From contig NW_023998417.1 of assembly GCF_014805625.2 (NCBI RefSeq), positions 8,306,680-8,370,679 of the forward strand: a stretch of 64,000 bases of DNA, written 5' to 3'. The position numbers were made by a program, and so were the translations under genes. Position 1 is the first letter of the stretch. Each line of letters starts with the position of its first letter. This document shows positions 37,201 through 51,199 of the stretch, in pieces. The notes beneath the pieces are model-generated. The model made no database searches and was not told where the DNA came from. It was given only the letters and a program-made list of their open reading frames with translations. This stretch comes from Glossina fuscipes. Its lineage: Eukaryota; Arthropoda; Insecta; Diptera; Glossinidae.

Positions 37201-40200
37201 TGTGACTTTGAAAGTACGAACCATTTACTGACAAGTTAATGTTGCACGTAACCTTATGCTTAATACGCTTGACTTGATGAGTTTACTTACTACAGATGGG
37301 CATAACTATTATATGCTTTTGCTCTTAATGCTTAATGGATAGAGAGAAATCCGGCTCATTTTAACTTTTCTCAGATGATTCAGTTGATTTGTAAATATTT
37401 TTCATTTCGCTTTCAATTTTTTTTTTTCAATTATTTTATATGCTTCAATGGACCGGTGGTAAAACAGTCAAAAGAGTTTAGGTCAAATGTATGTATAAAG
37501 TTTTTCCGTTTTTGTTTTTGTTTTTATTAACACTTTCACTTTTTCTGTAAACTAAAATACTTTTGAAAACATTTATCAAAGTCATTTTTCAATTAGTCGA
37601 ACAAATGTTTTCCATTTAAATAAATTAATAGAAAAATAAATCAAAAATGTTGTATATATATAAGAGACAACAGTAAAAATAATAATAATAATAATAGCAA
37701 TAATAGCAGTGATGATAATAAAAGTGAATAACCTTAACATTTTTACTTATCACTTATCTTTCGATTCATAAATTTTCAAATTTATTATCGTCTTGAATTT
37801 TCATAATTATTCAGATGTATTTAATGAAATTTGCATATCTCGTAGCACGCTTGAGGCAACTTGATGATAGTAGAATCGCTAATCCATATATCTCTTTTAT
37901 ATCTTTGTGTGTGTTTTTGTTTGCGTTTGAATTATTCTTTTAAATAATATGAACAACAATTCGCACTTCCTTATCTCGCGCCTGTGCAACAGATAAAAGA
38001 ATTTTATAAAAAATTTATAGATTAATTCGATTGCAATTTTTTTTTTATTTTTCGAAAGCAAAATTCAAATGACCATTAAATGACTTGAAAGTGACAAATG
38101 TGCTTGTGATTCATCGAATTTAAAGTGAACAATGCATGCACATTGACAGTAAAGTTATTATACCTACACGCAATATTTATATACGTATATATATATGTAC
38201 GACGTGCATAAATAAAGAATAATGTATTTAATAATTTATTGAATTTAATTGCCATTGAAATAATTGATGACATTTACGTGCAAAAAAGCAAATAATTCTC
38301 ATGTGTTTATAAATACATTTTTTTTTTTTATGGCAAAACTATAAAAATTGCATTTAGTTTTGTGTGCTCGGTAGTGTTCAATCAAGCAGGCAAATCAAGA
38401 AAACAAAAAAGAAAAAAAAACAACCAATTGAATAAAGTTGAAAAATAGAAAACTTTACAAAAGTTTTCCAATCCTTCCTTCAGTCTTCTGAATTTCTTTC
38501 ACTCATTATCCGATTAATCGTCGATTGTGTGACATGTTGTTATGCTGTTTTATGGAAACCGCAACAGACATGAAAAGAATTTTAATTTGCTTTAAGAAAT
38601 ACGCCCCAAATCTGTCAGAACAAAATCTTCTTTGATGAGACTTTCTCTTATAATCGATAAATTCTCATCACTATCGCCACGCAGGTGTATTTTATGCTTG
38701 TGTATCTTGTTTGAAAATAAATATTATGCTAATTAAAAAGAAGATTTTTTTTTTTTTTGCTTTCACAAAGACATTCAATCAATATTTTAATAATGCAATT
38801 ATATTAACGTTTAACTATAGCATGGCATAGAATTTCGAAGAAAAAATTGCGATAAGTAGATCAAATTATTAATGCAATATGTACTAGATTTGGTTAATTT
38901 TGAAAATCAAAAGAAAAATAAAATATCCTTGAAAGACCTTATATAACTCTTAAAGGCAACCCTTTACCAAAGATATCGTACGACATTTTTTAATGCAAGT
39001 TCCGTGTTGCCCGATAATATCATTGATCACTTTGCAGATTAGGTTTTTTTTTTTCTTTTTTTTTTTGTGAGTATATAGGTTATTAAAAGGTCAACGTAAA
39101 CTCAGCATTTTTGTTAAGTTTAACTGCTTTCTGTGATTGTTCGTTCAAATTATCATAAATATTTATGAAGCCATAAATTTATTTATTAAACTGCAATTTA
39201 ATTAAACTTTATATGGCAATTAAAAAATATATTTTATAGATGAAAATTAATGAAAAATCAATCAATCTAATAACTGTTATATCTTCATTTTTAAAACCTT
39301 ATTCATTTCGGTGGTCGTCTTAAACTTGATTTACCTAAATCAACAGCAAACCGGAAAACTTCTGTTTAGTTCCACACATGATTGCGGCAATTGCCTAAAT
39401 CTTAGAATATAAAGGCAGCAGTGCTGGCAGCTGCAATTTAAAGCTAATGTATGGGGCCAAATGTATATATATTCTTGCAGCTAGATAGTGAACTTGCTAT
39501 ATATATTGCAAATATAGCTCTACGAAGTCAGAATGAATAAATTGCTTCAATAGCAACCTTATCTTTGCGTTGCTGTCAATGTTTAAGTCTCCCGAAATTT
39601 GGACATGAAAGTAGCTTATAGCAGCGTCAAACTTTGCTTGCATAAACTATTAAGTGCATATTAGATATCGAGAGCATTTACTTGGCATTTTTAAGTCTAT
39701 TCTATAGAACAAATCATTTACTTGTGTTGTCGCGCAATCTTTTGGATGGTATTAGTTTTAAAAGAGACAGTAGTGAAAAAGGCATTTTATAATTTCTTGG
39801 GTAGAAATCAGAAATTTTGTCTACTTCTTCCTTCGTCTTAAGTGCCGGAAAAAAAAATCCACAAAACAATCAAAAAACTCATATAAATGTGTATTGACTT
39901 CCAGAAGCTCAGTACTTTTTAGACAATGCCATATAAGTACAATAAAAGAAGAATTTCAATTAAATTTTTTTCAAGAGAAAAAAAGACGGAACAGGTGGAC
40001 AAAGGAACTTAGGTTGAAAAAGTAATTCTGAATCGATCGATGTAAAGACTTTCTCTTGACGCACACGTTCGCAAAAAATTTAATATACCTTCATAACACA
40101 AGTGGTGTATCGAATTACCATAGTAGTCAAGCCACATTTTCTTATCTATGCAAATTTTTCAAAATTATCGCAGGACTTGAATGGCATTTTAATATGTTGC

Positions 40201-42280
40201 GCAATCGTTTGGAAATCAAGTTTTTTTTTTTTTTGATAATTTCAAGTCATAAATAGTGCATCTCATAGTATCGATATTATCGCATGTTGTCGAGACATCA
40301 AAATTAATAATTTTAATGTGAATAATAATAAAGCTTTTATGTTTTAATTAACTAACTGCCTACAAAGACTGTTTATGCTAATGCCAAGCATTAAATGGAT
40401 TCACCTTGACATATAACTAACTTTAAATGATTGCATTTAAAAGTATTTAATTAAATTTTAATGATTTTATAACAGCGTATTTAAAAAGCTACCGTCTTTA
40501 ATAGTCAAATATCGATTACTTATGTACATACATGCATACATATATATATATATATATATACATTTAATAGATTATAAAAACATATATGAATGAAACAAAG
40601 TAACAATTAATTATTATAAAATATTATACGAACGACAAACAACGATATTGATGACTTTTAAAGCATCATTAACAGTTGGAGATTCTTCATGCGCTTAATG
40701 AAGAAGATAATGAACAAAAATTGTAATTTTAATAAATTTTTAACATCAATGGTAACGCAAACGATGAAAGAAAAGACAAAAAAAAAAAAAAAAAAAAAAA
40801 AATTGGAAAGAAAAGAAAAATGCAATGCATGAGTGAAAACCAGAAAGTGGTTTCCGCTTGAATGATTATTAAAAACTTTTCAATACATATGTATGCATAT
40901 AATAATATAAGGCATTCCATTCTTCCTCAAAGAGAGATTTGTACGCTAAAGATTGAATCTGAACGAACGAAAACCAAAATCATTGATTGTCAACAATATT
41001 TTTGTATTTCTGATATCAAAAAAAAAAAAAAAAAAAAAAAAACTTTTGTTATTTTTGACAACATATGCAGAGATAATAATTGCCAGAGATATATTTTCTT
41101 AAACACTGACTTGCGCATGATATCTACATGCAGGCCCAATGTTGCTGACAAAAACAATACAAATTTCAATGTGTTGGTGCGAACGTTTCGCACACAAAAA
41201 TACATCAATATTGCAGTCAAATGTCTCATAACACGCTTGATAGCGTATAAACTTAGCCAGCAGGCATATTATTATCATTGGACCGCGCGTAACCCCACAA
41301 AAAAAAATAAATATCAGACAAAATGAGAAACTATAAAAATAATTTCAGATTGGCGTGATCTTATTACGTTTCAAATAATCAAAAAATTTATTCATTTACT
41401 TAGTTTTCTCCTACTCTCTTGTAGAAAATTTCTCTCATCTCCGCATGATACGCATTTATAAAAATATTCAAAAATACATCAGTCATCATGCAAATATTTC
41501 TTGCACTATTGCGTATACCTCGCCACTTAACAAATTTGGAAAGATTTGAAAGATAATAAAGTTAAGCAGCGCCTGCCTATCTACTACTACTCTCTGATGC
41601 GAATTGATAGGTAACCAAAGTTTCGCATCAAACCATTAGCTCTTAAATATGACAACGTCTAGCTTTGAATTAGCAGACCATTTCAAGCATACACATACTG
41701 TGTTTGCTTTTAACATTCATAGCATACATGTGGTTTGTGTTACTCATGCTTAACATGATTTTTGGTTGGATTTTGCTTGCCTACGAAAGAGGTGTCGCAA
41801 GGTTAACATATGTCTACAATTTTCCTTTTTATATGCTTTTGAACGCAAATTTCTCTTCTTTTTTTTCCAACATTTTATTGTAATAATATGTAAGTTAAGA
41901 TACAAGAAACTAAAAACTCATAGCTTTGACTTTTGATTCATCCATCGCCCTAAAGCTATTAAAAATGATCTGAAACGTTCTTAAATCTTCTTGTCTGTGA
42001 TAACATGATGTAGTGCAGAGAGAGAGAAAGAAAGAGAGAGAGAGAGAGAGAAAAAGAGTGAGTGAGAAAGAGGAGGAGAGGTGAACACCTTTTCTTTTTT
42101 TCTCTTCTAGTTTTCGTGTTATAAACTTTATGATAAATGATGTTTTGTGTGTCTATTCAAATAAATATCTATTATATGGATTTTGTTGAATTTCATGTCT
42201 CTCGCCATTAAAAAAAAATATGTTCGATTATTAAAACGTAATGTGTTAAGTGTTGTAACTCTTTACTTGTTGGGCACGTG

Positions 42281-42318
<38 letters not shown>

Positions 42319-45300
42319 TTCTGTTGATACATATATCCATTACATGCAATAGCCGGGGGCTTTTGAAGTCGTCGAAAAGATAATTTCTATTTTATATATA
42401 ACTTTTTCTCTCTTATGCATATTTGAATAAAACTTTGGTTAACTTAAGGCCTTAGAAGTTTTTTTTTTTTTGTTTTTACTATTATTGTCTATGTATCTTG
42501 GTTTACGTACAAAGGCCACAGACAACTGTTGGCCGTTGGCAATTGTTGTTTGTCGTCCTCAAACCTATAGAATATATTCGCATACTCGACGCAACAAATC
42601 TTTTTTCGTTCTGTCAGTGATGTAATGAATGTATGTATATCTTAATACTTTAGTTATTTTGTTTATTTCTGTGTGAAAAGTTAATTTTTATTTGATTTAA
42701 TCCACTTGTGGTGGTTAGTTGCTTTCCGTTTCTTTTACTTACTTTCTCTCTCCCTTTCTCTCTCTCTCTCTCTCTTTGTCTCTTTGTCTATTTAGTAGTA
42801 TCCTCTACTTTATGAGTCATTTCTTAACCTGCTTTCAGTATATTTTTGTTTGTTTATTTGTTTATGTATAGCTTTTGTGTGCATAAAAGTTTCATTAAAC
42901 TTTTCCAAAAGGTGTTTATAGTCTTTTGTCCATATAAAGCGAGTCGGTAGAATAGGGAGAAGACTTACGAGAAAAGTTGTGATTGCAAAAGTTTTCTTTT
43001 GCTTAAATTTTGCTTTGTTCTTGTTCTTGTTGTTGTGGTTGTTGCTGTTGTTGTTGCTGTTGTTGCTGTCGTTTATGCTTCTCCCATTGCTTGCTGCTGC
43101 TGTTAGGGCAAAAATTAAAACTAATTATATTTGAAATTTATCATGAGTCCATTTGCAAATAAGAAAAGTCAGGGATTTGTTTATTTAATTTGGTTGCCAT
43201 TCAAATTGAAATAAATGTCGGTGACCGAATCATTCACGCTAACTTTTCGAATAAAAATTTAATAAAATAATTAGATGTTACGCTAAATAAAAATTATTAT
43301 AATTTAAACTATTAGCGATATGAAGTTAAATAAAGCGAATTCAATTATCTAAATACATCTGCTCTATAAGAGATCAGTTGACTGCTTGTAGGGATTATCG
43401 TGAATGTAGAGAATGCATTGGTAAATAGCTGCAAATTTCGAGACTTGAAGAGAGAACATCCAGCGAATTATTGCATTGGCTTCCTTTTGTGAATTGCACA
43501 GAGCAAAGAGTTAGGTCACTGATATCCTTTATTTGCTGGATTTGTTCGCTTTTTTTTAAGCGAACGGAATATTAAAAACCTTTTTTTTTATAAAATTAAA
43601 TTCTACTGAAAGTGAAAACGAAATTCGCCTTACTATGTACTATGAGTTCCTATTCTTGCGGTTATGTGGAACTATGGCACAGCAGCTCCTGCGCAAAACA
43701 ATCGCATACTTGGATCTAGTATTTCTATGTAGCAGACTCAGCCGCAGTAATCGGCTGAGTTTCCAAGTTTCCTCCAGCTGACTTTGAGCAATAATTACGA
43801 ACTAAAGAACACCGTTGACAATATGACTCATGCTTCACGAGCGCTTATGAATTATCGTTGAAGATTGGTTATAATAGCAAGGGAACAATATCAACTAAAG
43901 GGAAAGGAAAAATGAGAGTGGAAAAAGATAAAAGGAAAATGAAAAAATTGTTTCTCTACAAATTTCGTTCGTGACAACTTGATATTCTAATTTTTAAATT
44001 AATTTATCAGATGAAGCATTTTAGCTAAGCATCGTAAGATAAAGTATTTTCCCTGAAATTAACTCAAATTTGCGTTGGACAAATTGACTTTTTACCACGA
44101 TTCGCGCCGACATTTAACGCACGCTTTCCTTTCGATGGAATTTGAAGATACAATGCCCTGTTCTTTAATCTTCCAACCCCATGTCATTGATTAATTTTTT
44201 TGCCAACAGCTTTATGTTAACAAAAAGCTTCAATACAAGGGAGTCCTCATATAGAGTAGTTCGAGTTCGCGAAATTACCTCAGGATTTGAAAGCTTATCA
44301 AATCAAACGCTCCCTTACAAGACAAATATTTTTTTCAATACAAATTTTTAGTCGCTTAAAATTATATCTGTAGAAGTCAAGAATTGTTTCAAGTTTCAAA
44401 GAAACTATGCTTAGACAAGCTGTCTTAAAAGCGAAATCACCCGTTTGTTGTTAGCGCTAGTGTTGGCATCTAAATCAACATCTAAAGCGCACTTGGTGTA
44501 GGTTCCATAATACAAAAATGGCGCTTAAACTATGGCGTGTGTTTGCCGTAACGCACAAGAAGGCAAATTAGAATCACTTCTTGCTCAGCTTCATACGTGT
44601 AAAGTCATTTTGAGGTATCAATGGCCGTGCATCTATCTCATAAACTTAAGAACATATGTATGATAAAAAGAAAATTAATTTTGTTTTTTTTTTATGCTTA
44701 GAATACTTGAAAGAAAATATTCATGAAAAATATACGTATCTTTTACATGCTGATGACATGGGTATTGGTAATTGAAACTTAAAAAGAAGACTCAATCTTT
44801 TATACTCTTCATAAAATGTTTAATAAATTTTCACAATTGAATGAATTATGTTATTACTATGTGCATGTTGTTGTTGTTGTTGTTGTTGTGCGATATTCTC
44901 ACCTGGAGTTTTTCGAAGCAAGAAGAAAAGGAGAAAACTTTAAATGTTATTGAATTTTATTTATCTTTACGACACAATCGATTACTGTAAAAGTGTGCAA
45001 GTAAGGAGATGATTAAATTGTAATGTAATTATCGCGAGCAACAAGAAATGTCATTTCCTTCTATGTTTGCGTGTGCATTACACTTAACTTTTGGTTTCAG
45101 TCGGTTTTATTTTTTTTTTTATTTTTTCTTCTTTAAGATAATCGAACATTAAATGCACCTGCCTTACAACTTGGTTACTATGTCATTGTATGTGTGCCGT
45201 TTGCAACGCATAGTTTGCTACAATTGCCGTTGTTGTCGGAGTTGACGTCATTTTGGCGTCAGTTGACTTAATTAACCGTCTTGCAAGTAATTAATTTAAA

Positions 45301-45914
45301 CTGAACAAAAAAAAAAAAAAAAATTACACGAACTTGGAAATGTTTTCCTTTTTTTCCCCTTCTTGTTTCTTGTGCGTCTTTTTTTTTTAGTTTTTTTGTT
45401 TTTGTTTGGTTAATATACTTAGCTGGTGTTGTTGTTTTTTTTTTTTTTTTTTGTAAGTCTAAAATTTCATTAATGCTTAGAAATGTGTTTCTTCGATTTA
45501 ATATTGTTTTACAAACGTTGGTAGCAGTAATAGGTAGGAGTTGAATTTCTTACCGCCTTCTTCTTCTCATGTACATTCAAATATATATATATATATATAT
45601 ATTCTCTTTATATATTGGCAATTAACTTTTCTAAAACAAGGTTAATCAGTTTCGTCTGTTTCGTGGGTACATAAGCCCAAGGTCCGGTAAACCCATGATA
45701 GGTAGTGGAAAGACTTCTTCAGTCCTTGTGAATGTACAGCAGTTTGACACGGTTTTGAGCTTGGACTCACAAGTTCAAGATTATGTAATTTGCAGTTTTT
45801 TCCTTATTTGACAATTGCTTGAGGGTGAATCAAGCCTATTCTCCAACTTAAATTGCGATCACAAAAAAAGCCATTCGTATATCAAATTTAATTTTCTTAC
45901 GTGATAGCGGTTTC
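34238..45914. other. long AT-rich noncoding stretch, likely intronic
   Basis: No supported exon on either strand over nearly 12 kb. Notable content: an ATT/AAT perfect inverted tract (about 34530-34556), (TA)n at about 40538-40560, 42285-42314 and 45580-45602, A runs at 40779-40801 and 41019-41042, GA-rich 42018-42072, CT-rich 42746-42776, TTG/CTG triplets at 43020-43075 and 44868-44889, and two small perfect hairpins at 41595-41630 and 43736-43760. The sequence resembles a large fly intron. Confidence 0.45.
43736..43760. other. 9-bp perfect hairpin with 7-nt loop
   Basis: ACTCAGCCG (43736-43744) and CGGCTGAGT (43752-43760) are exact reverse complements around the loop CAGTAAT. The stem is GC-rich in AT-rich surroundings. 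No T tract or family context suggests a known function. Confidence 0.7.
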
Positions 45915-46078
45915 GTTCCATAAATAAGAAGTGGGCGGAAGCATGCTTGTTCCATAAATAAGAAGTGGGTGGACGCGTGCTTGTTCCATAAATAAGAAGT
46001 GGGCGGACGCATGCTTGTTCCATAAATAAGAAGTGGACGGACGCATGCTTGTTGCATAAATAAGAAGTGGACGGACGA
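45915..46078 (+). repeat. 34-bp minisatellite, about 4.8 copies
   Basis: The unit begins GTTCCATAAATAAGAAGTGG and continues GCGGACGCATGCTT. Starts fall at 45915, 45949, 45983, 46017 and 46051, so the period is exactly 34 bp. Units differ by one to three substitutions; the last is cut after GGACGGACG. Each full unit carries a GCATGC-type palindrome. The minus-strand open frame here is a product of the repeat. Confidence 0.95.
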
Positions 46079-47416
46079 AATGCGAATACTATGAAATCAG
46101 GAAATTGGTTTTGCTTTTTATGGGTTGGTAGCAGTACCTATGGAGACATTCAGTATATTGCTGTAGGTTTTTTGGAAAGGTGATTTCTAACTGCCAAGAC
46201 GTCATGGAACGGATCATTAGAAAAGATGAGATATAGATCTATGCATATGATCGGAAAAGAATTGATAAATCGAGTGAATGTCATGCAGAATGTCCACCAA
46301 GGCGCAACGGATGCATCAAAGTCGACGCTACGTTGACAGTTTTCTTCAAGTGTCGCATTGCTTTGCGCAATTTCACCCTTCAAGCTAAATAGTTAACGAG
46401 TGTTAGGAAGACAAAAGTCGCTTAATTTTTTGATAACCGTAGTATGTTATTTGCTACGCGTATTTCTGCGCGTAGCAAAATGAAAAGGATATCTTTCGGC
46501 GATGGTTTTAAAACCATCAAGTAGAAAAAACATCAAAACTGTTAGATAGGTTAGATACTAAAAAAAAAATCCTCGTCTGCCACATAAATAATAATCGCTT
46601 CAGTGTTGTAAAATAGAAAATCGAATTAAAAACGCAACCCTCGCATCTCAGTCTCATCGTAGCATCGTAGATATGTTTGCATGAAACTTGCACTTTTTTT
46701 TTTTTTTGGAGTACGAATGAATTTGATATCAAAAATTCGAAATTTTTTCACAAACGAGCAGCAAGCATTCCCCTATAAAATATCAAAAATAGTTTCTTCT
46801 TAGATCGTTTTGTTGTTACTGTAATTTCCTATTAAGTCAGCATTAAAATGTCAAGCACTTAACTGATAATGTTCTCTGCATTCAATGTGTAAACTGTTGG
46901 TCGCTTTCCCTTCTTGAATGTTGGCGAGAGAAGAATCATTTAAGAATTTTTGTTTCAATATCTGGACGATTTAAACTTGTATAGCATATTATTTTGAACG
47001 TCATTCGAACGTTTTTTGTGTTCTTTTTCTTCTTTTATTCGAGAAATGCTTAAGGTATGCGCATTTCAATTTAATGGCATGGCCCCCCAAATATAGGATT
47101 AAAAGATTAAATATCTTTTGTGGGGTCAGTAATTATCTACTGTGTCAAGCTTAGGCGGACGAAGCAAAGGCATCAATAGATTGCGTAACAATTGTTGTTT
47201 TGTTGTTGTTTTATCGAGCCACGTCTTCCTTTATTTTAAAAAAGGTGACTTAACATATTTAGTACATTTCCTTCAATGAATGGCGGTTGGGGTGTAGAAG
47301 GAAAAGAAATAATAAATTAATTAAATTTTTTTTGCCTTTACTACGTTTTATGCTTGTTTTCAATTGAAATTTTTATGTTTACATTTTCGTTTGCTCTTTT
47401 TTTTTTTTCATTGCAG
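46079..47416. other. intron upstream of the MBD exon
   Basis: No other exon is seen. It ends with a T-rich tract (47396-47409) and the acceptor CATTGCAG at 47409-47416. Confidence 0.6.
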
Positions 47417-47540
47417 TCCCACCGGTGCCACGTTGCGTTCACCATTTCAAATCAAGGATTACTTATTGTCACCGGGTACCTGTAAATGTGGTCTGCCATG
47501 TCCATTACGACCGGAATATTTCTTCGATTTCAATGTTCAG
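47417..47540 (+). CDS. sba: internal exon, MBD5/MBD6-type methyl-CpG-binding-like domain protein (six-banded-like)
   Basis: This 124-nt exon is framed by a textbook acceptor (T-rich tract, TTGCAG) and a consensus donor CAG then GTAAGT. Its first base completes a codon begun in the upstream exon, and it ends on a codon boundary. The 41 whole codons start PTGATLRSPFQIKDYLLSPG and continue TCKCGLPCPLRPEYFFDFNVQ. This is the second half of the domain found in vertebrate MBD5/MBD6 and fly six-banded: S/P-x-G, a tyrosine-leucine-leucine helix end, then the family-typical CKCGLxCPL. Known family: nuclear, chromatin-associated; MBD5/6 proteins bind the PR-DUB H2A deubiquitinase complex and lack normal methyl-CpG binding. 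The first half of the domain, which should contain Gly-Trp, was not found in this window, so the preceding exon lies upstream of base 1 or escaped me. The symbol rests on motif recognition, not on a search. Confidence 0.88.
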
Positions 47541-50429
47541 GTAAGTTTCCATTATGTGCGACGACTCTTTTCTGTATGCGTATATGTACGCGTATGTATG
47601 TGTGTGTATATATTTATTTGCTTGTACGTATGCATATTTCCTATTTTTTATGTTTGTTCGCATTGTTTTTCATTACTTTCTTTACGTTGGTGTGGTTTGT
47701 TATTGCTCTTAATTGGTTTAGAATTTTATTAAAGCAAATTGAATTTTAATTGAATTTGGTTTTCCAATCTTTTTTTCTATCCTGTAAGGGTTCACCTTGA
47801 TGGAAAAAACGTATCGAATCGAGAAAAAAAAAAAAAGAAAAGAATTTAATTTGTTAAATTTAAATGTAAGTGCACTTTTTTGTACAAAGTCTCGATTGAT
47901 TGAATTCATCGAGTTTGTGTCTTAAGGGAGATATCTGTTGAAAGCCATAGTCAGATTGTCTTATGGGATACTTGAGGGAAAACGAAGGTGTATCTGCTGG
48001 TGTCAGAATTTTAGTAAAAGTTAAAATGTATTGATAAATAAATCCTTTCATTATCAAAGCTATAGGTTTTTGTGTTTTTTGTGTTTTTTTTATTTTTTTA
48101 TCTCTTTACTTTTTGTCCCAGGTGTTTTTTTTTACTATTCATTACTCTGAAAATAGTTTATACCTATTAATGCTTTCCTTAACACTACTACTAACGTATT
48201 TGATCGATAGTAGTTTAAGTGCTGCTATATATCTTTTAATATTTCAAGAGTGTTTAGCAGTTAATCAAACGCTTCAAACTATTGCTACCTGAATTATATC
48301 ACAATACATAAACAAAATTAGCTTTAACCCTGCTCATAGTTGCACAAGTATTAGTGATTAAGTATTACATTTAAAATGTCGTGCAATTAGCTCTTGGCTG
48401 GCTAATGATGGTAACAGTTGCTGCTTTACTAAGACTTTGAATGAACTTTGACCGGTTAAATGCTTCTAATTTCTGCTACTTTAGTGCCGCAACTGTGCTT
48501 ACTTCGTGGAATGTCTATTATAATGTGCACATTGCGATCCCTGTCAGCCAAATACGTACTAATGTGAAAATAACGCGCCATATATAAACGAAAGCCATAT
48601 TTACTCATCAAGAGTTTGTTAGACTGGCACATCAAGAGAACATTTGCAACTTCAGGCAAGGGATATTCTCGCGAGGTTTCGTTAAGTGTTGCTGGCAACT
48701 TGTAAAATAATGGAAAAAAACTTCAAGTTGAGACGTACCGGCGGCTCCTATTGTAAAGTTTATTCGGCGGCTTTCTTTAAAAAACTAAAAGCCTTAACAT
48801 TCACGCACTCTCAGAATATCCGCTGTAGTGTAGCCAGTTAATTGCTTTAAAGTAACAACACTACGCATTTGCTTGTCGCCAGACACAACATCTACCAAAC
48901 TTACACTCCCAGTAGCTATTGATTGCTAAATCTCTTCCCGACAGGCGAATGCCGGCTTTCAGTAGGTAGACGAAGGATCTTGGAGATTGTACTAAAATCT
49001 CGTATATAAATACTTTTAAGTTTGATGAGAGTTATATCAACTGTCTTTGTCCAAAAATATGATATATATTTTATTTGACTCTGCAGTCCTGATTCCATCT
49101 TTTTCATCTACCGCTAAATCCTTAATTATGTTGCAGAAAAGTCGTAAATAGATGTCTTGGTAAAAAAGAGATTGAAAAAAACTATGTTGGGTCGCGACAC
49201 ACCGTGCAACACACTCCACTTTTCTAAAAATATTCGTATAACGAGTTTTTAAAATAATACGTTATATGGGAAGTGGTCGAAAAAGTGGTCCTATCTGAAC
49301 TGTTTTCACTGACGTCCGCCTTTGGGCTAAAACGCACCGATATATCAAATTTCATCAAAATATCTGGAAAACTGCAACATTTAAGTTGGACTTTGTGTAA
49401 GCAACGGGTAGGAATGGAGAGAGTGTAGAGGATTAAAAAAAAAATGATGAAAGTAATGCTTTACTGAGTATTATTGCTCCAATCATTGGCATTTTTAGAT
49501 TTCTTTATATTTTCCTATGATTTTCTATTTTATAAGATATTTACAAGTACGTCATTAATAATTCGATTTTTGTTATTAATTACCTTGTAAGGTAATGTTG
49601 TTTAAGCCCTAACAATTCTTAAAATTGACGAAAAATGTATTTATATCATAACTGAGTTGAAAACTTGAAATGATTTACCTTGTTTGGACGAATTTTGTCT
49701 CAACTGAAAGAAAATGCAATTATAAAAAAAAAAAAAAAAAGATGCCGTGTACATGAAGGAATCGCTAACATCATTATTACATTTCAATCAATTTTCAGTA
49801 GTGCGCCATGAAAAGTGTGGATTATAAGATCTTTTTTAAAGGTTGTGCATGTGTATGTCGTCTTTCTTTCTTTTTGTTTTTGTCTTGATATGTTTTGTAA
49901 CTCGATTTAAACAAGTCATTATAAGGCACTGGAGGAGATAAATACAGACATTGTGTAATTGTGTTCGGGCATAGTAGCGTAGTAGTCCTTGTAAGAGAAA
50001 CAAAATAAAAAAAAAAAAAAAAAAAAATCGCAACATGGAATACGAACATGTATTCGCATTTATTTATGTATGTTAAGCTAACAAATTGTCAAGGAAATGA
50101 AATGAATGTGACACCAGAGCAACAGAATGAAAACAAAAACAAAAAAAAAAAGAAGAAAAACGAAAAGTTGAACTGAAAACGCGACCAGAGTAAAAATACA
50201 ATAAAATACATATAAGAAACAACAACAACAACAACAACAATAAATGCATTGTGCTTCAATAAACAAGCTTTTCAAAGACAATAAAGACGAATAAAGTAAA
50301 AAAAAATAAAAAAATTGCCAATACAATCGTTATGATGCATACAAATATTCGCAAGAAAATATATATACATGCACACACATATACACACATATACGCGATC
50401 TACACACCTTTAAACATGCAGATACTTAC

Positions 50430-50499
50430 CCGAGATGCAGAGGACGACATGCGTTATGTGTAGCATTGAACAAATTAAAGAATGTACAAGCAAAACGCG
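50430..50499 (-). CDS. weak candidate minus-strand exon
   Basis: On the minus strand a moderately pyrimidine-rich acceptor (TTCAATTCTCAG) is followed by 23 open codons (RVLLVHSLICSMLHITHVVL and three more), then one nucleotide and a GTAAGTAT donor (50429-50422). Both splice signals are good and the frame is open, but the segment is short, unrecognised, and lies inside the presumed intron of a + strand gene. Confidence 0.18.
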
Positions 50500-51158
50500 C
50501 TGAGAATTGAACACACGGAGATACAGTGCGTAGATAGAAGAGGATATGTGTTTTTTATTGTTTCTTTTTTTTTTTCTTCTTATCGTTCGGTAAGCCAAAC
50601 ACATATACATACATATACAGTAACTAACCATAGTTACTGATCCGTACATCCAACAGCATAACAGCATTGCAAAGCAAACTTCAGCTTTAGTACAGGGTGG
50701 AGGGGGAAGAAGCTAAAGTGATAGAAGAAGGTAAGGTAGAAAAAAAAAAAAAGGGCAATACCAGTTGACAAACTGGTTTAACTGATTTCATGTTCAATTT
50801 TTGTTGTTGTTCTTGTCTGTTGCTTTACTACATGAGTTCTGTTTCCTCTTTCCATTTTACTTGCATTTGCTATAGGTATGAGTGCGTATGTATATATATA
50901 TATATATGTATATACGCGTGTATTTGTATGCGTATGCGTGTCCGCGTGTGTGTAAGTTGATGGTTTTATCAATTTTATTACCTTTTAATACTTAATTCCC
51001 TTAGCCATCATAACTTGAAACACGGTTTATTATAAGCCCATCTCGCCGAGATGAAATTTTATAAAACCTACACAACAGTACCTGCACTTATTTATATATA
51101 TATATATACATATATATGTATATATATATATGCGCATATGCGTGCATATATACATACA

Positions 51159-51199
<41 letters not shown>

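Noticed and set aside
44518..44571. Small ORF MALKLWRVFAVTHKKAN with good start context
   Set aside because: Seventeen codons, no splice or transcript evidence; short ORFs of this size are expected by chance.
45848..46057. Minus-strand frame with repeated LLIYGT peptide
   Set aside because: Product of the 34-bp minisatellite; the unit length is not a multiple of three, so the frame shifts between units.
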